Positions 54,035 through 63,838 of a DNA stretch of 64,000 nt are shown piece after piece (the first letter of the stretch is position 1; the number at the start of each line of letters is the position of its first letter). The position numbers and the translations under genes are program-made. The stretch lies in contig NZ_BMEL01000004.1 of the NCBI RefSeq assembly GCF_014636475.1, positions 520,451 to 584,450 of the forward strand, written 5' to 3'. The notes below the pieces were generated by a model that had not been told where the DNA came from, made no database searches, and was given only the letters and a program-made list of their open reading frames with translations. The stretch is from Halobacillus andaensis. GTDB lineage: Bacteria > Bacillota > Bacilli > Bacillales > Halobacillaceae.

Positions 54035-54982
54035 TTAGAGTGAAACCGGCAAATACAAATGAAGGAGCAACGATAACCCTAGTAAGATGCCAAAAATCGT
54101 ATTTGTTTGAGCGGTGGCCTTCATGGCTGGCATCATTTCGATAGGCTGCTTTTTGTGAAGAAATCCTTTTACAGAAGCAATGGCCTTTTTTAAGCTTAAG
54201 AACGTAATGATGGACCAGATAGGTAAAATTCCTAAAAATATTAGAATAAGTGTTAATCCATAAGCAATAGCATACAACGTAGTTAAAAAGCGAATGGAAC
54301 CTTCGTGACCAAAAAGAATGGCTAAGGTGTGGCGCCCGTTCTCGGCATCTCCTACACGGTCTCTTATATTATTTGCCAACAAGATGGCACCGATTAAAAT
54401 GGCAACCGGGACAGAAATGATAAGGACCTTCGGATGAAGAGCCAGGGTTTGGATGTAGTAACTGATTCCAATAATAACGGTTCCCATAAATATCCCTGCC
54501 GTTAGTTCGCCAAAAGGGGTATAAGCTATAGGGTATGGTCCCCCAGTATAGAGGTATCCGAATATCATACAAATAACACCAATAAATGCAATCCACCAAC
54601 TGGAAGAAGCGCAAATATAAACACCTAATAAAGTGGCCGCTCCAAGGAAACTATAAGCTAGGGACTTTACCTTTTTTGGGCTTATCCCATCCCGTACAAT
54701 AGCACCTCCTATTCCAACAGATTGATCATTATCAAGTCCTCGAACATAGTCAAAGTATTCATTGAACATGTTTGTTGCGGCTTGAATTAAAATTGAGGCA
54801 AGCAGCATAGCTGCAAATAAACCTATATGCATAGACCCTTCTAAAGCGGCAAGCATTGAACCTATAAAAACAGGAACAAATGCTGCGGTAAGTGTGTGTG
54901 GGCGTAATAGACGCCACCAAACTTGAAACCCATCCCGCTCGTTTAAGGAAGTTTTTACGTCTTGATTAGGTACCGTGCTCAT
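54035..54982 (-). CDS. menA: MenA, 1,4-dihydroxy-2-naphthoate polyprenyltransferase
   Basis: UbiA-family membrane prenyltransferase of 315 residues with about nine helices. Asp-rich Mg-diphosphate motifs are NMFNEYFDYVRGLDND and NNIRDRVGDAENGRHTLA. It attaches the heptaprenyl chain to DHNA to form demethylmenaquinone. AGGGAGAGG precedes the ATG. It is divergent from menF, with facing promoters in the 200-base gap. Confidence 0.95.
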   Translation of the reverse strand: MSTVPNQDVKTSLNERDGFQVWWRLLRPHTLTAAFVPVFIGSMLAALEGSMHIGLFAAMLLASILIQAATNMFNEYFDYVRGLDNDQSVGIGGAIVRDGISPKKVKSLAYSFLGAATLLGVYICASSSWWIAFIGVICMIFGYLYTGGPYPIAYTPFGELTAGIFMGTVIIGISYYIQTLALHPKVLIISVPVAILIGAILLANNIRDRVGDAENGRHTLAILFGHEGSIRFLTTLYAIAYGLTLILIFLGILPIWSIITFLSLKKAIASVKGFLHKKQPIEMMPAMKATAQTNTIFGILLGLSLLLHLYLPVSL

Positions 54983-55017
54983 GGAGTTCCTCTCCCTTAT
55001 TAAATAATATCAACTTA

Positions 55018-55046
55018 AGTTTAGGGAAACGGTCCCCAAGTGTCAA
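55018..55046 (-). promoter_or_regulatory. menA promoter
   Basis: On the minus strand TTGACA (plus coordinates 55041-55046) and TAAACT (55018-55023) are spaced 17 bases. Confidence 0.7.
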
Positions 55047-55082
55047 TCGTTGTAAGAATATGCTAGAAAAAGTGAGGATTCC

Positions 55083-55111
55083 TTGAGTCCTGGAGAGAAA
55101 GAGAATAAAAT
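55083..55111 (+). promoter_or_regulatory. men operon promoter
   Basis: TTGAGT at 55083-55088 and TAAAAT at 55106-55111 are spaced 17 bases, 75 bases before the menF start. Confidence 0.6.
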
Positions 55112-55185
55112 AGAAGAGGGTCTGTTTAATCTTAGACAAAGACCGATTAAATGTAGCGTCCCTATTTGGGATGGGAGGAATTTTC

Positions 55186-56577
55186 ATGCTTCATACAAAA
55201 ATACCTCAGATCGAAGAGATCGTAGAGGAAGCAATAAATCAGGCTTCACTAAGTGGGGAGCCCCAATTTATAAGTATCGTAAATCAAATTGATTATACAG
55301 ATAGTATTGCTTTTTTAGATCGAGCCAGCCAAATCGACCAACACCGCTTATTCTGGCGAAGCGCGGATGAAGAGTTCACCTTAGTAGGGGTTGGTTCTAC
55401 GAAAAAAATACTGTCCTCAAACGCGCATCGTTTTAACGAGATAGAGGCAGTTTGGAACGAGATACAGCAAAAAGCTAATGTATACGATATACTCCATGAA
55501 AAAGGGACAGGACTTGTTTCCATTGGAGGTTTTAGTTTTGATACTGAACAGGAGAATGGTAAACCTTGGGAAGGGTTTCCTGATAGTCAAATGACGATCC
55601 CTATGTATTTATTAACTAATAAAAGTGATCAGTCATTTTTAACGACTAACATTCTTATTTTAAAGGAAGATCACAAACAACAGATCGTACATCAAATACG
55701 TCGTGATCATGAACAACTGTTGTTTGGAGAAAGGCAGGAATTAAAATTACCGACTTGTATCGGTAGAAGCGATGTAGAGCCGGACGAGTGGAAAGCAATC
55801 GTGGAACAGGCGACGTCTGATATAAAAGATAAAGAACTTGAAAAGGTAGTTCTAGCTAGGGAAGTAAGGATAACGTTCAGTGAAGATGTCGAGCTTGCTG
55901 CTGTGATCGAAAGACTTTGTGAAACACAAATGAACAGTTATATTTTTACATTTGAAAGTGGTGGTGACTACTTTGTTGGTGCTACTCCAGAAAGGTTAGC
56001 AAAAGTGGACAATCAAGAACTTGTATCTACTTGTTTAGCTGGTACCATTCCGCGTGGGCAGGATGTAGACGAGGATAGGGAGCTTGGAGAACAGTTATTA
56101 AATGATCCAAAAAATCGTCAAGAGCATGAATTTGTTGTTCAAATGATTCGAGAAGCAGTAGAGGCGTGTTGTTATAATGTCACTATCCCAGAAGAACCAA
56201 TTGTTTATCCCCTGAGAAATTTACAGCACTTATATACACCTGTTACAGCTACGTTAGAAAAAGGATATACGTTGTTAGATGTTGTGGCCCGCCTACACCC
56301 TACGCCGGCTTTAGGCGGTTTGCCTCAACAAACATCTGTTGACTATATTCGAAAACGTGAAGTATTAAACCGAGGATGGTATGCTGGCCCTATTGGCTGG
56401 TTCGATGGAAAGAACAATGGTGAATTTGCTGTTGCGATTCGTTCTGCCTTATTACAGAAAAAAGCAGCTTCACTTTTTGCCGGCTGTGGCGTTGTAGAAG
56501 ATTCTGATCCTGATGCAGAATTCGCAGAGACGGGGGTCAAGTTAAAACCGATGTTATCAGCTTTAGGAGGATACTAA
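55186..56577 (+). CDS. menF: MenF, isochorismate synthase
   Basis: Chorismate-binding enzyme of 463 residues that isomerises chorismate to isochorismate and commits it to menaquinone. The conserved C-terminal core is clear (YFVGATPERLAKV, LAGTIPRG, HPTPALGGLPQQ, FAGCGVVEDSDPDAE). The ATG at 55186 lies 5 bases from GGGAGGAA; an in-frame ATG at 55171 precedes that site. Its stop overlaps the menD start. Confidence 0.95.
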   Translation: MLHTKIPQIEEIVEEAINQASLSGEPQFISIVNQIDYTDSIAFLDRASQIDQHRLFWRSADEEFTLVGVGSTKKILSSNAHRFNEIEAVWNEIQQKANVYDILHEKGTGLVSIGGFSFDTEQENGKPWEGFPDSQMTIPMYLLTNKSDQSFLTTNILILKEDHKQQIVHQIRRDHEQLLFGERQELKLPTCIGRSDVEPDEWKAIVEQATSDIKDKELEKVVLAREVRITFSEDVELAAVIERLCETQMNSYIFTFESGGDYFVGATPERLAKVDNQELVSTCLAGTIPRGQDVDEDRELGEQLLNDPKNRQEHEFVVQMIREAVEACCYNVTIPEEPIVYPLRNLQHLYTPVTATLEKGYTLLDVVARLHPTPALGGLPQQTSVDYIRKREVLNRGWYAGPIGWFDGKNNGEFAVAIRSALLQKKAASLFAGCGVVEDSDPDAEFAETGVKLKPMLSALGGY

Positions 56578-58310
56578 TGGAACACACCGCAACCCTTACC
56601 AGATATATCACACAGTTTGTAGATCAACTCAGTTACTCCGGTGTAGAAGATGTAGTGATATCCCCGGGATCACGCTCTACTCCTTTGGCGATGACTTTTC
56701 GTGAACATGGAACAATCAAACACTGGATGAACCTGGATGAACGATCTGCTGCTTTTTTTGCTTTAGGAATTGCTAAAGATAAACAAAAACCAGTTGCTTT
56801 AGTCTGTACCTCTGGAACGGCTGCTGCTAATTATTACCCTGCTATAGTTGAGGCATACTATAGCAGGGTTCCTTTGCTTGTGTTTACAGCCGATCGACCT
56901 CATGAACTGAGGGATGTAGGTGCTCCTCAATCCATAGAACAGTCTCACATGTACGGAAACTATGTAAAATGGTTTCATGATTTAGCTTTACCAGAGGATC
57001 GGCTGCTTCCGTATGTAAGAAAGCAAGCGTCACGTGCTGTTCATGAAAGCACATCAGGGCACGCAGGTCCGGTTCACTTGAATATTCCTTTGAGAGAACC
57101 TCTCGTCCCTGACTTTTCCACTCCCGGCTGTTGGAGAGGAGAGATCCCTCCTGTGCCTGTTATGATCAATGGAAGCGCAACTTTAAATGATGAGCAAATC
57201 CGTTTGTTTAAAGAGAGGCTATTGAGCGGTCAAAAGGGGTTAATTGTATGCGGACCTCAATCAAACGGGCAGTTACCGTATTATATTGCACAGTTGGCAT
57301 CTAAAGCAGGGTTACCTATTTTAGCTGACCCTTTATCACAATTACGTGCAGGCGAACATGATAAAAGAAACGTAATTGAAAGCTATGATGCTCTGTTAAG
57401 GTCAGAAGCGTTTAAAGATCATCATATACCCGACTATATTATTAGGTTTGGGGCTATGCCTATATCAAAAGCATATTTAAAGTGGATTCAGAAACATAGT
57501 CAAGACGTTGAACATTTTGTCGTTGATGAATATGCCAGTCACCGGGAGCCTTCAGGCGTTCCAACCACGTTTGTGTTCTCTCATCCAGCAGAGTTTTGCG
57601 AGCAGATCGGAAAAGAAATTGGAGAAGATGGAAAAGAAACTGAGTGGTTATCAGAATGGAAAAGTTTAAATGTCGAAGCCAAGAAAATTATGCTTGCCAG
57701 TCCTGAACCAGCTTTAAATGAAGGGCACGCTGTCGTTTATTTATCAGAAGCTATTCCAGAAGAGTCTAATCTCTTTGTAGGAAACAGCATGCCTGTTCGG
57801 GAAGTAGACAACTTCTTTGCAGCATCTCCGAAAAAAATTAATATTATGGCCAATCGCGGGGCAAATGGAATTGATGGAGTAGTGTCTACAGCTTTAGGTG
57901 CAGCGGCTCATGGGAAAAATACAACCTTATTGTTGGGGGATTTATCCTTCTTTCATGACTTAAACGGCTTATTAATAGCGAAACAGAAAAAAATAAACAT
58001 AACCATTGTGGTGATCAACAACGACGGCGGCGGGATATTTTCTTACTTACCGCAGGCTTCAAATAGTGAGCATTTTGAAGAACTATTTGGTACTCCGATT
58101 GGTGTTGATTTTGAAAAAGTCGTTTCTATGTACGAAGGTAGTCATCGCAGGGCGATAAATTGGGAGAGCTATAAAGAAGCTCTCAGACTTAGTTATAAAG
58201 AAGAAGGACTTTCTGTTGTAGAAGTCATGACTGATCGAGACAGCCACGTAGCTTTTCACCAATCAAGGTGGAGTGAAGTAGCTGACTTAATAGAAGGGTG
58301 GAAGTGTTAA
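56577..58310 (+). CDS. menD: MenD, SEPHCHC synthase
   Basis: Thiamine-diphosphate enzyme of 577 residues that joins 2-oxoglutarate to isochorismate. The activating Glu is in LDERSAAFFALG, and the ThDP/Mg motif runs from GDLSFFHDLNG to INNDGGG. The length is close to B. subtilis MenD. It overlaps menF by one base (TAATG), which indicates coupled translation. Confidence 0.96.
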   Translation: MEHTATLTRYITQFVDQLSYSGVEDVVISPGSRSTPLAMTFREHGTIKHWMNLDERSAAFFALGIAKDKQKPVALVCTSGTAAANYYPAIVEAYYSRVPLLVFTADRPHELRDVGAPQSIEQSHMYGNYVKWFHDLALPEDRLLPYVRKQASRAVHESTSGHAGPVHLNIPLREPLVPDFSTPGCWRGEIPPVPVMINGSATLNDEQIRLFKERLLSGQKGLIVCGPQSNGQLPYYIAQLASKAGLPILADPLSQLRAGEHDKRNVIESYDALLRSEAFKDHHIPDYIIRFGAMPISKAYLKWIQKHSQDVEHFVVDEYASHREPSGVPTTFVFSHPAEFCEQIGKEIGEDGKETEWLSEWKSLNVEAKKIMLASPEPALNEGHAVVYLSEAIPEESNLFVGNSMPVREVDNFFAASPKKINIMANRGANGIDGVVSTALGAAAHGKNTTLLLGDLSFFHDLNGLLIAKQKKINITIVVINNDGGGIFSYLPQASNSEHFEELFGTPIGVDFEKVVSMYEGSHRRAINWESYKEALRLSYKEEGLSVVEVMTDRDSHVAFHQSRWSEVADLIEGWKC

Positions 58311-58313
58311 GTC

Positions 58314-59108
58314 ATGTATGTGTCGACTGGCCCGCGCAAGTATTGGATAGAAGAAAAAGGTGCTGGACCACCTCTCTTTTTGTTACATGGGTTTACAGGA
58401 AGTTCTTTTACCTTTAAAAAAATTAAAGCTGCACTTTCCTCTTCTTTTCGAATGATTTCAATGGATATGCCTGGGCATGGAAAAACTGGAGAGACAGGTC
58501 CTATTTCTATGGAGGAGTTCTCAGCCGACTTAAAAGCGTTGATTACGCAATTTGGTTATTCAAAGGTTCATCTGCTTGGCTACTCCATGGGAGGACGTGC
58601 TGCCCTCTCCTTTGCTATGCTCCATCCTCAACATGTGGAGACATTAATGCTTGAAAGCTCGTCCCCTGGATTAGTAACGGTAGAAGAGCAGGTGGCTCGC
58701 CAATCTAAAGATCAACATCATATTGAACAGCTGCTACAGAAAGGGATACCCTCTTTTGTTGATTACTGGGAAGCCCTCCCTTTATTTAAAACACAAAACC
58801 GTTTACCTGAAAAAGAACGGATTGAAATCAGAGAAGAACGATTAAGTCACACCGCTCAGGGACTAGCCGAATCTCTAGAAGGAATGGGTACAGGAAAACA
58901 GCCTTCATGGTGGAAGCAGCTTCCTAATTTAAATAAAAAAGTATTGTTAATTACTGGAGAAAAAGACGAGAAGTTTGTTAAACTCAACCAAAAGATGCAT
59001 GATCTTCTGCCTGTGAGCGAGTTAGTTAAAGTGAAAGGCGCAGGACATGCCGTGCATGTAGAAGATCCAAGAACTTTCGCTAAAATTGTAGAAGAATTCA
59101 TGCTATAA
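58314..59108 (+). CDS. menH: MenH, SHCHC synthase (alpha/beta hydrolase)
   Basis: Alpha/beta-hydrolase of 264 residues that eliminates pyruvate from SEPHCHC. The nucleophile is in GYSMGGRAAL, the Asp in ITGEKDEKF and the His in GAGHAVHVEDP. The HGFTG oxyanion motif lies at residues 25-29. It starts 3 bases after menD. AGGGTGG serves as the ribosome binding site inside the menD end. Confidence 0.93.
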   Translation: MYVSTGPRKYWIEEKGAGPPLFLLHGFTGSSFTFKKIKAALSSSFRMISMDMPGHGKTGETGPISMEEFSADLKALITQFGYSKVHLLGYSMGGRAALSFAMLHPQHVETLMLESSSPGLVTVEEQVARQSKDQHHIEQLLQKGIPSFVDYWEALPLFKTQNRLPEKERIEIREERLSHTAQGLAESLEGMGTGKQPSWWKQLPNLNKKVLLITGEKDEKFVKLNQKMHDLLPVSELVKVKGAGHAVHVEDPRTFAKIVEEFML

Positions 59109-59164
59109 TTAATGTGGATTATAACGGGTAAGACCCGGATAGAGTGAATAAGGAGGCTTTTATT

Positions 59165-59983
59165 ATGAAGTACGATTGGGTTTCAGAACGAGAATATGAA
59201 GACATTCTTTATCAAACGTTTGAAGGGATCGCAAGAATAACAATAAATCGTCCAGAGGTGCGGAACGCATTTCGTCCAAAGACAGTCCAAGAGCTAATTG
59301 ATGCATTTGCATATGCACGCGACGATTCAAATATTGGTGTCATTGTATTAGCAGGTGCTGGGGATGACGCATTTTGCTCAGGAGGAGATCAAAGTGTGAG
59401 AGGACACGGTGGTTATGTAGGTGATGATCACATTCCTCGTTTGAATGTATTAGACTTACAGCGCTTAATTCGTGTAATTCCTAAGCCGGTTGTTGCTGAA
59501 GTATCAGGATATGCTATTGGTGGTGGACACGTACTACATATCGTGTGCGATTTAACCATTGCAGCGGATAATGCAATCTTCGGACAAACAGGACCTAAAG
59601 TGGGTAGTTTCGATGCTGGATATGGCGCAGGGTTACTAGCTCGTATTGTTGGTCATAAGAAGGCGCGCGAAATTTGGTATTTATGCCGTCAATACAGTGC
59701 TAAAGAAGCATTAGATATGGGTCTCGTCAATACGGTCGTACCATTAGATCAATTAGAAGACGAAATCGTACAATGGGGAAGAGAGATGTTGGAGAAATCG
59801 CCAACAGCGCTACGTTTCCTTAAAGCTTCCTTTAATGCGGATACAGATGGTTTAGCTGGCCTGCAGCAAATGGGCGGGGATGCGACCTTACTGTATTATA
59901 CAACTGAAGAAGCGAAGGAAGGCCGCGACTCGTTTAAGGAAAAACGTAAGCCCGACTTTAAACAGTTTCCTCGTTTCCCATAA
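59165..59983 (+). CDS. menB: MenB, 1,4-dihydroxy-2-naphthoyl-CoA synthase
   Basis: Crotonase-fold enzyme of 272 residues that closes the second ring of DHNA-CoA. Conserved residues are [13 protein letters not shown] and [12 protein letters not shown] (oxyanion hole) and the characteristic MenB block [18 protein letters not shown]. The ATG at 59165 lies 9 bases from AAGGAGG; the frame from 59144 lacks a site. A terminator follows, so menE and menC may be partly uncoupled from it. Confidence 0.97.
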   Translation: MKYDWVSEREYEDILYQTFEGIARITINRPEVRNAFRPKTVQELIDAFAYARDDSNIGVIVLAGAGDDAFCSGGDQSVRGHGGYVGDDHIPRLNVLDLQRLIRVIPKPVVAEVSGYAIGGGHVLHIVCDLTIAADNAIFGQTGPKVGSFDAGYGAGLLARIVGHKKAREIWYLCRQYSAKEALDMGLVNTVVPLDQLEDEIVQWGREMLEKSPTALRFLKASFNADTDGLAGLQQMGGDATLLYYTTEEAKEGRDSFKEKRKPDFKQFPRFP

Positions 59984-60006
59984 TATATAATCGTTATAAG
60001 GTTCAA

Positions 60007-60040
60007 AAGGGCTTTCCCGGTGAGGGAGAGCCCTTTGTTT
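60007..60040 (+). terminator. Terminator or attenuator between menB and menE
   Basis: AAAGGGCTTTCCC pairs with GGGAGAGCCCTTT around GGTGA. Only a short T-rich stretch follows, so read-through into menE is possible. Confidence 0.7.
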
Positions 60041-60077
60041 AGGTCAATCATTAATTGCAAGGAAAGAAGGAAATCGC

Positions 60078-61559
60078 ATGATCGAAATCCCGCATTGGTT
60101 AGAAAAACAATATGATTTACAGCCTGATTCTATTGCGATAGAAATGGAAGGGGACCGATCGATAACATTTAAAGAATTAAGGGACTATAGTCGAAAGCTT
60201 GCGAGTGGTTTACTAAACCGCGGCATAAAATCCGGTGATCATGTGGCTTTTTTATCAGCAAATCACCTTGACTATGTCTTGTTTATACATGCTATAAGCT
60301 ATGTCGGAGCTGTAGCGGTATGCTTAAATATAAGGTTATCGGCAAGTGAGTTAGCTTTTCAAATTGAAGATTCAAATTCCTGTAGTCTTGTGGTCGATGA
60401 ACAAAATAAAATGTTAGGCGAACAATCAATGGATGAAAGTCAAGCAGACATTGATCTATTAATGGTAGAACAGCTAACCACTAGCGAAGAAAAGATAGAG
60501 GTTAGAGAAACGCTGCGGTTAGATGAATATTTTACCATGATGTATACCTCGGGAACGACTGGAAAACCTAAAGCCGTTATGCACACTTATGGAAACCATT
60601 GGTTTAGTGCGATCGCTTCTGCATTAAATCTTGGTTTAACAGATAAAGATAAATGGTTGGTATGCTTACCTTTATTTCACGTGGGTGGTTTTTCCTTATT
60701 AATGAAAAATGTTATATACGGTATGCCAATTATATTATTGGATAAATTTGATGCTGAAGTCGTCAATCGCAAGATCACTCATCATCAAGTTTCTTTAGTA
60801 TCTGTCGTGACAGTGATGCTGCAAAGGCTGTTAAAAGATAAAAAACAAGCGTATCCCAGCACGTTTAGAGGTGCGTTGTTAGGTGGAGGTCCTGTTCCCG
60901 CGCCATTATTAAGAGAAGCCTTTGAATCGAATATCTCGGTTTTTCAAACGTATGGAATGACAGAAACGAGCTCTCAAATATCAACCCTGCGTCCAAGTGA
61001 CGCTTTTCAAAAGTTAGGATCGGCAGGAAAAGCTCTCACACCTGCAAGCTTAAAAATACGATCTGGAGGAAAACCTTGCGCTCCTAATGAAATAGGTGAA
61101 ATTCATGTAAAAGGTCCGATGGTTTCAAGTGGTTACTATCGTCATTCCTCTCATGAGAATGAATATTTGGCTACAGGTGACTTAGGGTATGTGGATGAAG
61201 ACGGGTTTTTGTATGTCATTGATCGAGTGAAAGATATGTTGATTTCAGGCGGTGAGAATGTTTATCCCGCTGAGATTGAGAGTGTTCTTTTAGAGGTTGA
61301 CGGGGTGCAAGAAGCTGCTGTAACCGGTATCGAACATCCAGAATGGGGGGAAGTGCCCATTGCATTTGTAGTAACCCGTAACGGTTATTCGGTAACGGAA
61401 GGACAGATCCAGAAATATTGTAAGAAGCGATTAGCTGGATTTAAAGTACCGGTTTCTATTAAATTCATAGAAGAAATTCCGAGAAATGCCTCCAACAAAA
61501 TTGTAAGAAGAAAATTGCATTCACTCATAGAAAAGGGAGAGAACCGTGAACATAAGTAA
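60078..61559 (+). CDS. menE: MenE, o-succinylbenzoate-CoA ligase
   Basis: Acyl-adenylate-forming ligase of 493 residues that activates o-succinylbenzoate with CoA. The P-loop is MMYTSGTTGKPKAVMHT, the A5 motif QTYGMTETSSQ, the hinge GDLGYVDEDGFLYVIDRVKD, and the catalytic Lys is in NASNKIVRRKL. Its end overlaps the menC start by 14 bases. Confidence 0.95.
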   Translation: MIEIPHWLEKQYDLQPDSIAIEMEGDRSITFKELRDYSRKLASGLLNRGIKSGDHVAFLSANHLDYVLFIHAISYVGAVAVCLNIRLSASELAFQIEDSNSCSLVVDEQNKMLGEQSMDESQADIDLLMVEQLTTSEEKIEVRETLRLDEYFTMMYTSGTTGKPKAVMHTYGNHWFSAIASALNLGLTDKDKWLVCLPLFHVGGFSLLMKNVIYGMPIILLDKFDAEVVNRKITHHQVSLVSVVTVMLQRLLKDKKQAYPSTFRGALLGGGPVPAPLLREAFESNISVFQTYGMTETSSQISTLRPSDAFQKLGSAGKALTPASLKIRSGGKPCAPNEIGEIHVKGPMVSSGYYRHSSHENEYLATGDLGYVDEDGFLYVIDRVKDMLISGGENVYPAEIESVLLEVDGVQEAAVTGIEHPEWGEVPIAFVVTRNGYSVTEGQIQKYCKKRLAGFKVPVSIKFIEEIPRNASNKIVRRKLHSLIEKGENREHK

Positions 61560-62649
61560 ATTAACTTTAAATGAAATCACAATCCCTTTAAAAGCTCCCT
61601 TTCAAACACATAGTGGAAAGTTATCGGATCGGTCAGTCATTATAATTTCGATTGAGGACACAAATGGAATCATAGGCTATGGAGAGGTTACTGCGTTTTC
61701 CATCCCTTTTTATACTTCTGAAACCATTCATACAGCTTGGCACATTCTTAAAGATATTTGTATTCCTTCTCTTAACTTTGAGAAGATGACGCACCCGAGT
61801 GAGTTTTCTAAGGATATTTCTTTTATAAAAGGAAATCAAATGGCTAAGGCGGGAGTAGAGGGAGCTTTATGGGATTTATATGCAAAGCAGTTAAATTTAA
61901 GCCTTTCTAAGATGATTGGAGGGGTGCAGAAGAACGTAAAAGCGGGGGCAGTACTAAGTTTAACAAGTCATTTGTCAACAGATGTTGCCCAATTGCAAGA
62001 ATCAGGGTATGAGCGTTTTAAGTTGAAGGTTGAAAAGGGGAAAGAAGAAGAAACTATTTCCTATGTTAGGGATCGTTATCCAGATTTACCCCTAATGATT
62101 GACGCGAATGGTATGTACAATGCAGAGGATATCCCACGGTTAAAACGCCTGGAGCAATATGACTTAGAAATGATTGAGCAGCCATTTAGAACGGGCGATT
62201 TTTATTTGCATCAACAGCTGCAGCAGGAAGTCACTACACCGATTTGTTTAGATGAATCAATCCAAAGCTATCAAGATGCTGTGCAAGCCATTGCTATGGA
62301 TTGTTGTCGCTCGATTAATATAAAAATAAGCCGGGTAGGCGGCTTAACGGAAGCTATTCGAATTCATGATTATTGTAAGGAACATCAGATTCCGGTGTGG
62401 TGTGGGGGGATGGTGGAGACAGGCGTTTCCAAAGCTCACAATGTTGCGTTAGCCTCCTTAAGCAATTTTACAATACCCGGAGACTTATCTCACTCTACGC
62501 GTTATTTAGAGGAGGATATTATCCAGCCTTATATTAAAGTAAAACAAGGCAGAATTGAAGTGCCTAAAGAGGCGGGCATTGGATACGAGGTTAATAGGGC
62601 AGCTGTGGCTCGATTAACTAATAGACAATGGAACTTTTATGTGAATTAA
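61546..62649 (+). CDS. menC: MenC, o-succinylbenzoate synthase
   Basis: Enolase-superfamily dehydratase of 367 residues. The catalytic Lys pair region is RFKLKVEKG, and the metal ligands lie in LMIDANGMY, EMIEQPF and CLDESIQS; the second Lys is in SINIKISRVGG. It starts at GTG within the end of menE with GGGAGAG as ribosome binding site. It precedes menE in the pathway though it follows it in the operon. Confidence 0.94.
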   Translation: MNISKLTLNEITIPLKAPFQTHSGKLSDRSVIIISIEDTNGIIGYGEVTAFSIPFYTSETIHTAWHILKDICIPSLNFEKMTHPSEFSKDISFIKGNQMAKAGVEGALWDLYAKQLNLSLSKMIGGVQKNVKAGAVLSLTSHLSTDVAQLQESGYERFKLKVEKGKEEETISYVRDRYPDLPLMIDANGMYNAEDIPRLKRLEQYDLEMIEQPFRTGDFYLHQQLQQEVTTPICLDESIQSYQDAVQAIAMDCCRSINIKISRVGGLTEAIRIHDYCKEHQIPVWCGGMVETGVSKAHNVALASLSNFTIPGDLSHSTRYLEEDIIQPYIKVKQGRIEVPKEAGIGYEVNRAAVARLTNRQWNFYVN

Positions 62650-62671
62650 ACGAATAAAATGAGGTGGCGTT

Positions 62672-63424
62672 TTGGGATCATTACGAAAACATGAAGAACA
62701 ATTTCTTCATGAGCATTTTAGATATTTTCTAGAGGTTGAAGACGAAGTGTTTGAATCGATAAATGGCGAACGTCTAAAGACGAAAACTGGTGTCCAGCAG
62801 ACGATTGATTACATCCACGCTTATATGAAATCAGAATTTCTGCTGACTTCAGCTTCCATTCTTTCAAAAAGGTACAGCTATTACATTGCAACTGTTCCTA
62901 TAGCTATGATGACTCTTTTTAATAAAAGTCCTAACATGAAATTGGAAAATATAAAGCTTGTTCGAACGAATGAAGAGCAAAAATGGTTTCCGAAACTGGA
63001 TCTTATCTCTAAAGAAGTGAGTGAACCAGGAGAACTTAACCGGAACAAATGGCTGCGTAATGAGCTAACGAACCTTTTCACCCAGCACGTACGACCTTTA
63101 TTCCTGCATATTAATCAGTTAACTCGACTTTCAATGGACGTAATGTGGGAAAATATAGCGATATATATGTTTCGTTTTTATGAAAGAGAATTGGTCCAAT
63201 GGTATGATCGTGAGACAGTAAGAAAACTTCAGGAAGATTTTTATCTTATTGTGGAGCAGCTCCCAGGAGAGGCTTTTGGAGAAAAAACAAATCCTTTCAC
63301 TTATTTTATAAAACAGCCTGTGCTGGAAACAGGAGCTCGGCAAAGAAAGTGCTGTTGCCTCTCTTATAAGCTTTATGAAGACAGTAATTATTGTAAAGTT
63401 TGTCCGCATTTACACAATCAGTAA
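62672..63424 (+). CDS. FhuF-like (2Fe-2S) protein, IucA/IucC C-terminal-type
   Basis: Protein of 250 residues whose C-terminus carries a Cys cluster, RKCCCLSYKLY then YCKVCPH, like the [2Fe-2S] motif of FhuF ferric-siderophore reductases (CC-x10-CxxC). Here the spacer is 11 residues and there are three adjacent Cys. The body is helical, as in FhuF and IucA/IucC C-terminal domains. It starts at TTG with GAGGTGG upstream. It follows menC by 22 bases and may be the last gene of the men transcript. Ferric reduction is likely but unproven. Confidence 0.75.
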   Translation: MGSLRKHEEQFLHEHFRYFLEVEDEVFESINGERLKTKTGVQQTIDYIHAYMKSEFLLTSASILSKRYSYYIATVPIAMMTLFNKSPNMKLENIKLVRTNEEQKWFPKLDLISKEVSEPGELNRNKWLRNELTNLFTQHVRPLFLHINQLTRLSMDVMWENIAIYMFRFYERELVQWYDRETVRKLQEDFYLIVEQLPGEAFGEKTNPFTYFIKQPVLETGARQRKCCCLSYKLYEDSNYCKVCPHLHNQ

Positions 63425-63481
63425 TTTTACGTTATAAAAGTCTCATTTTTGCTAAACCTACAGTAAAGGAGGCTTATGATA

Positions 63482-63823
63482 ATGGATAAAAAACCGTATT
63501 ATGTAAATATTGGGACTCGGGAGATATCGATTAATCATGATGCTAATAATGATGTTTTCGTTATTTATGCAGATGAAGAGGACTTATTATTATTAAGAGA
63601 AGTATTTGATGAAATGTACAATTCTGACACAAGATCTTTTTTTAGAGCTCACGTTCCTTTTGACCCTTACCATAGAGATCAATCCAATGATGAATTCGAT
63701 GAAGGGATGAAGTCAGCTTTTCGTATGATCTATGATCTCGGAGATGAAAAAACGAAACAACATATCTCATCGATGGGTGTGTTGGAGGATTTGAATAATA
63801 ATGAAACGCCGCTTCAAGATTGA
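63482..63823 (+). CDS. Small acidic cytosolic protein, function unknown
   Basis: Protein of 113 residues, rich in Asp and Glu (NDVFVIYADEEDLLLLREVFD), without membrane segments. It looks like a conserved Bacillaceae family that is sometimes annotated as hydrolase, though no catalytic motif is visible. AAAGGAGG lies 9 bases before the ATG at 63482; the ATG at 63476 is only 3 bases away. Its end overlaps the terminator hairpin. Confidence 0.7.
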   Translation: MDKKPYYVNIGTREISINHDANNDVFVIYADEEDLLLLREVFDEMYNSDTRSFFRAHVPFDPYHRDQSNDEFDEGMKSAFRMIYDLGDEKTKQHISSMGVLEDLNNNETPLQD

Positions 63824-63838
63824 AGCGGCTTAGATTTT
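63810..63838. terminator. Bidirectional terminator at the window end
   Basis: GCCGCTTCA and TGAAGCGGC around AGAT, with T-rich tracts on both strands. It lies inside the 3' end of the plus-strand gene. Confidence 0.8.

Noticed and set aside
63131-63409. 92-codon minus-strand frame inside the FhuF-like gene
   Set aside because: Shadow of the plus-strand gene, which has the Fe-S motif and a continuous operon context.
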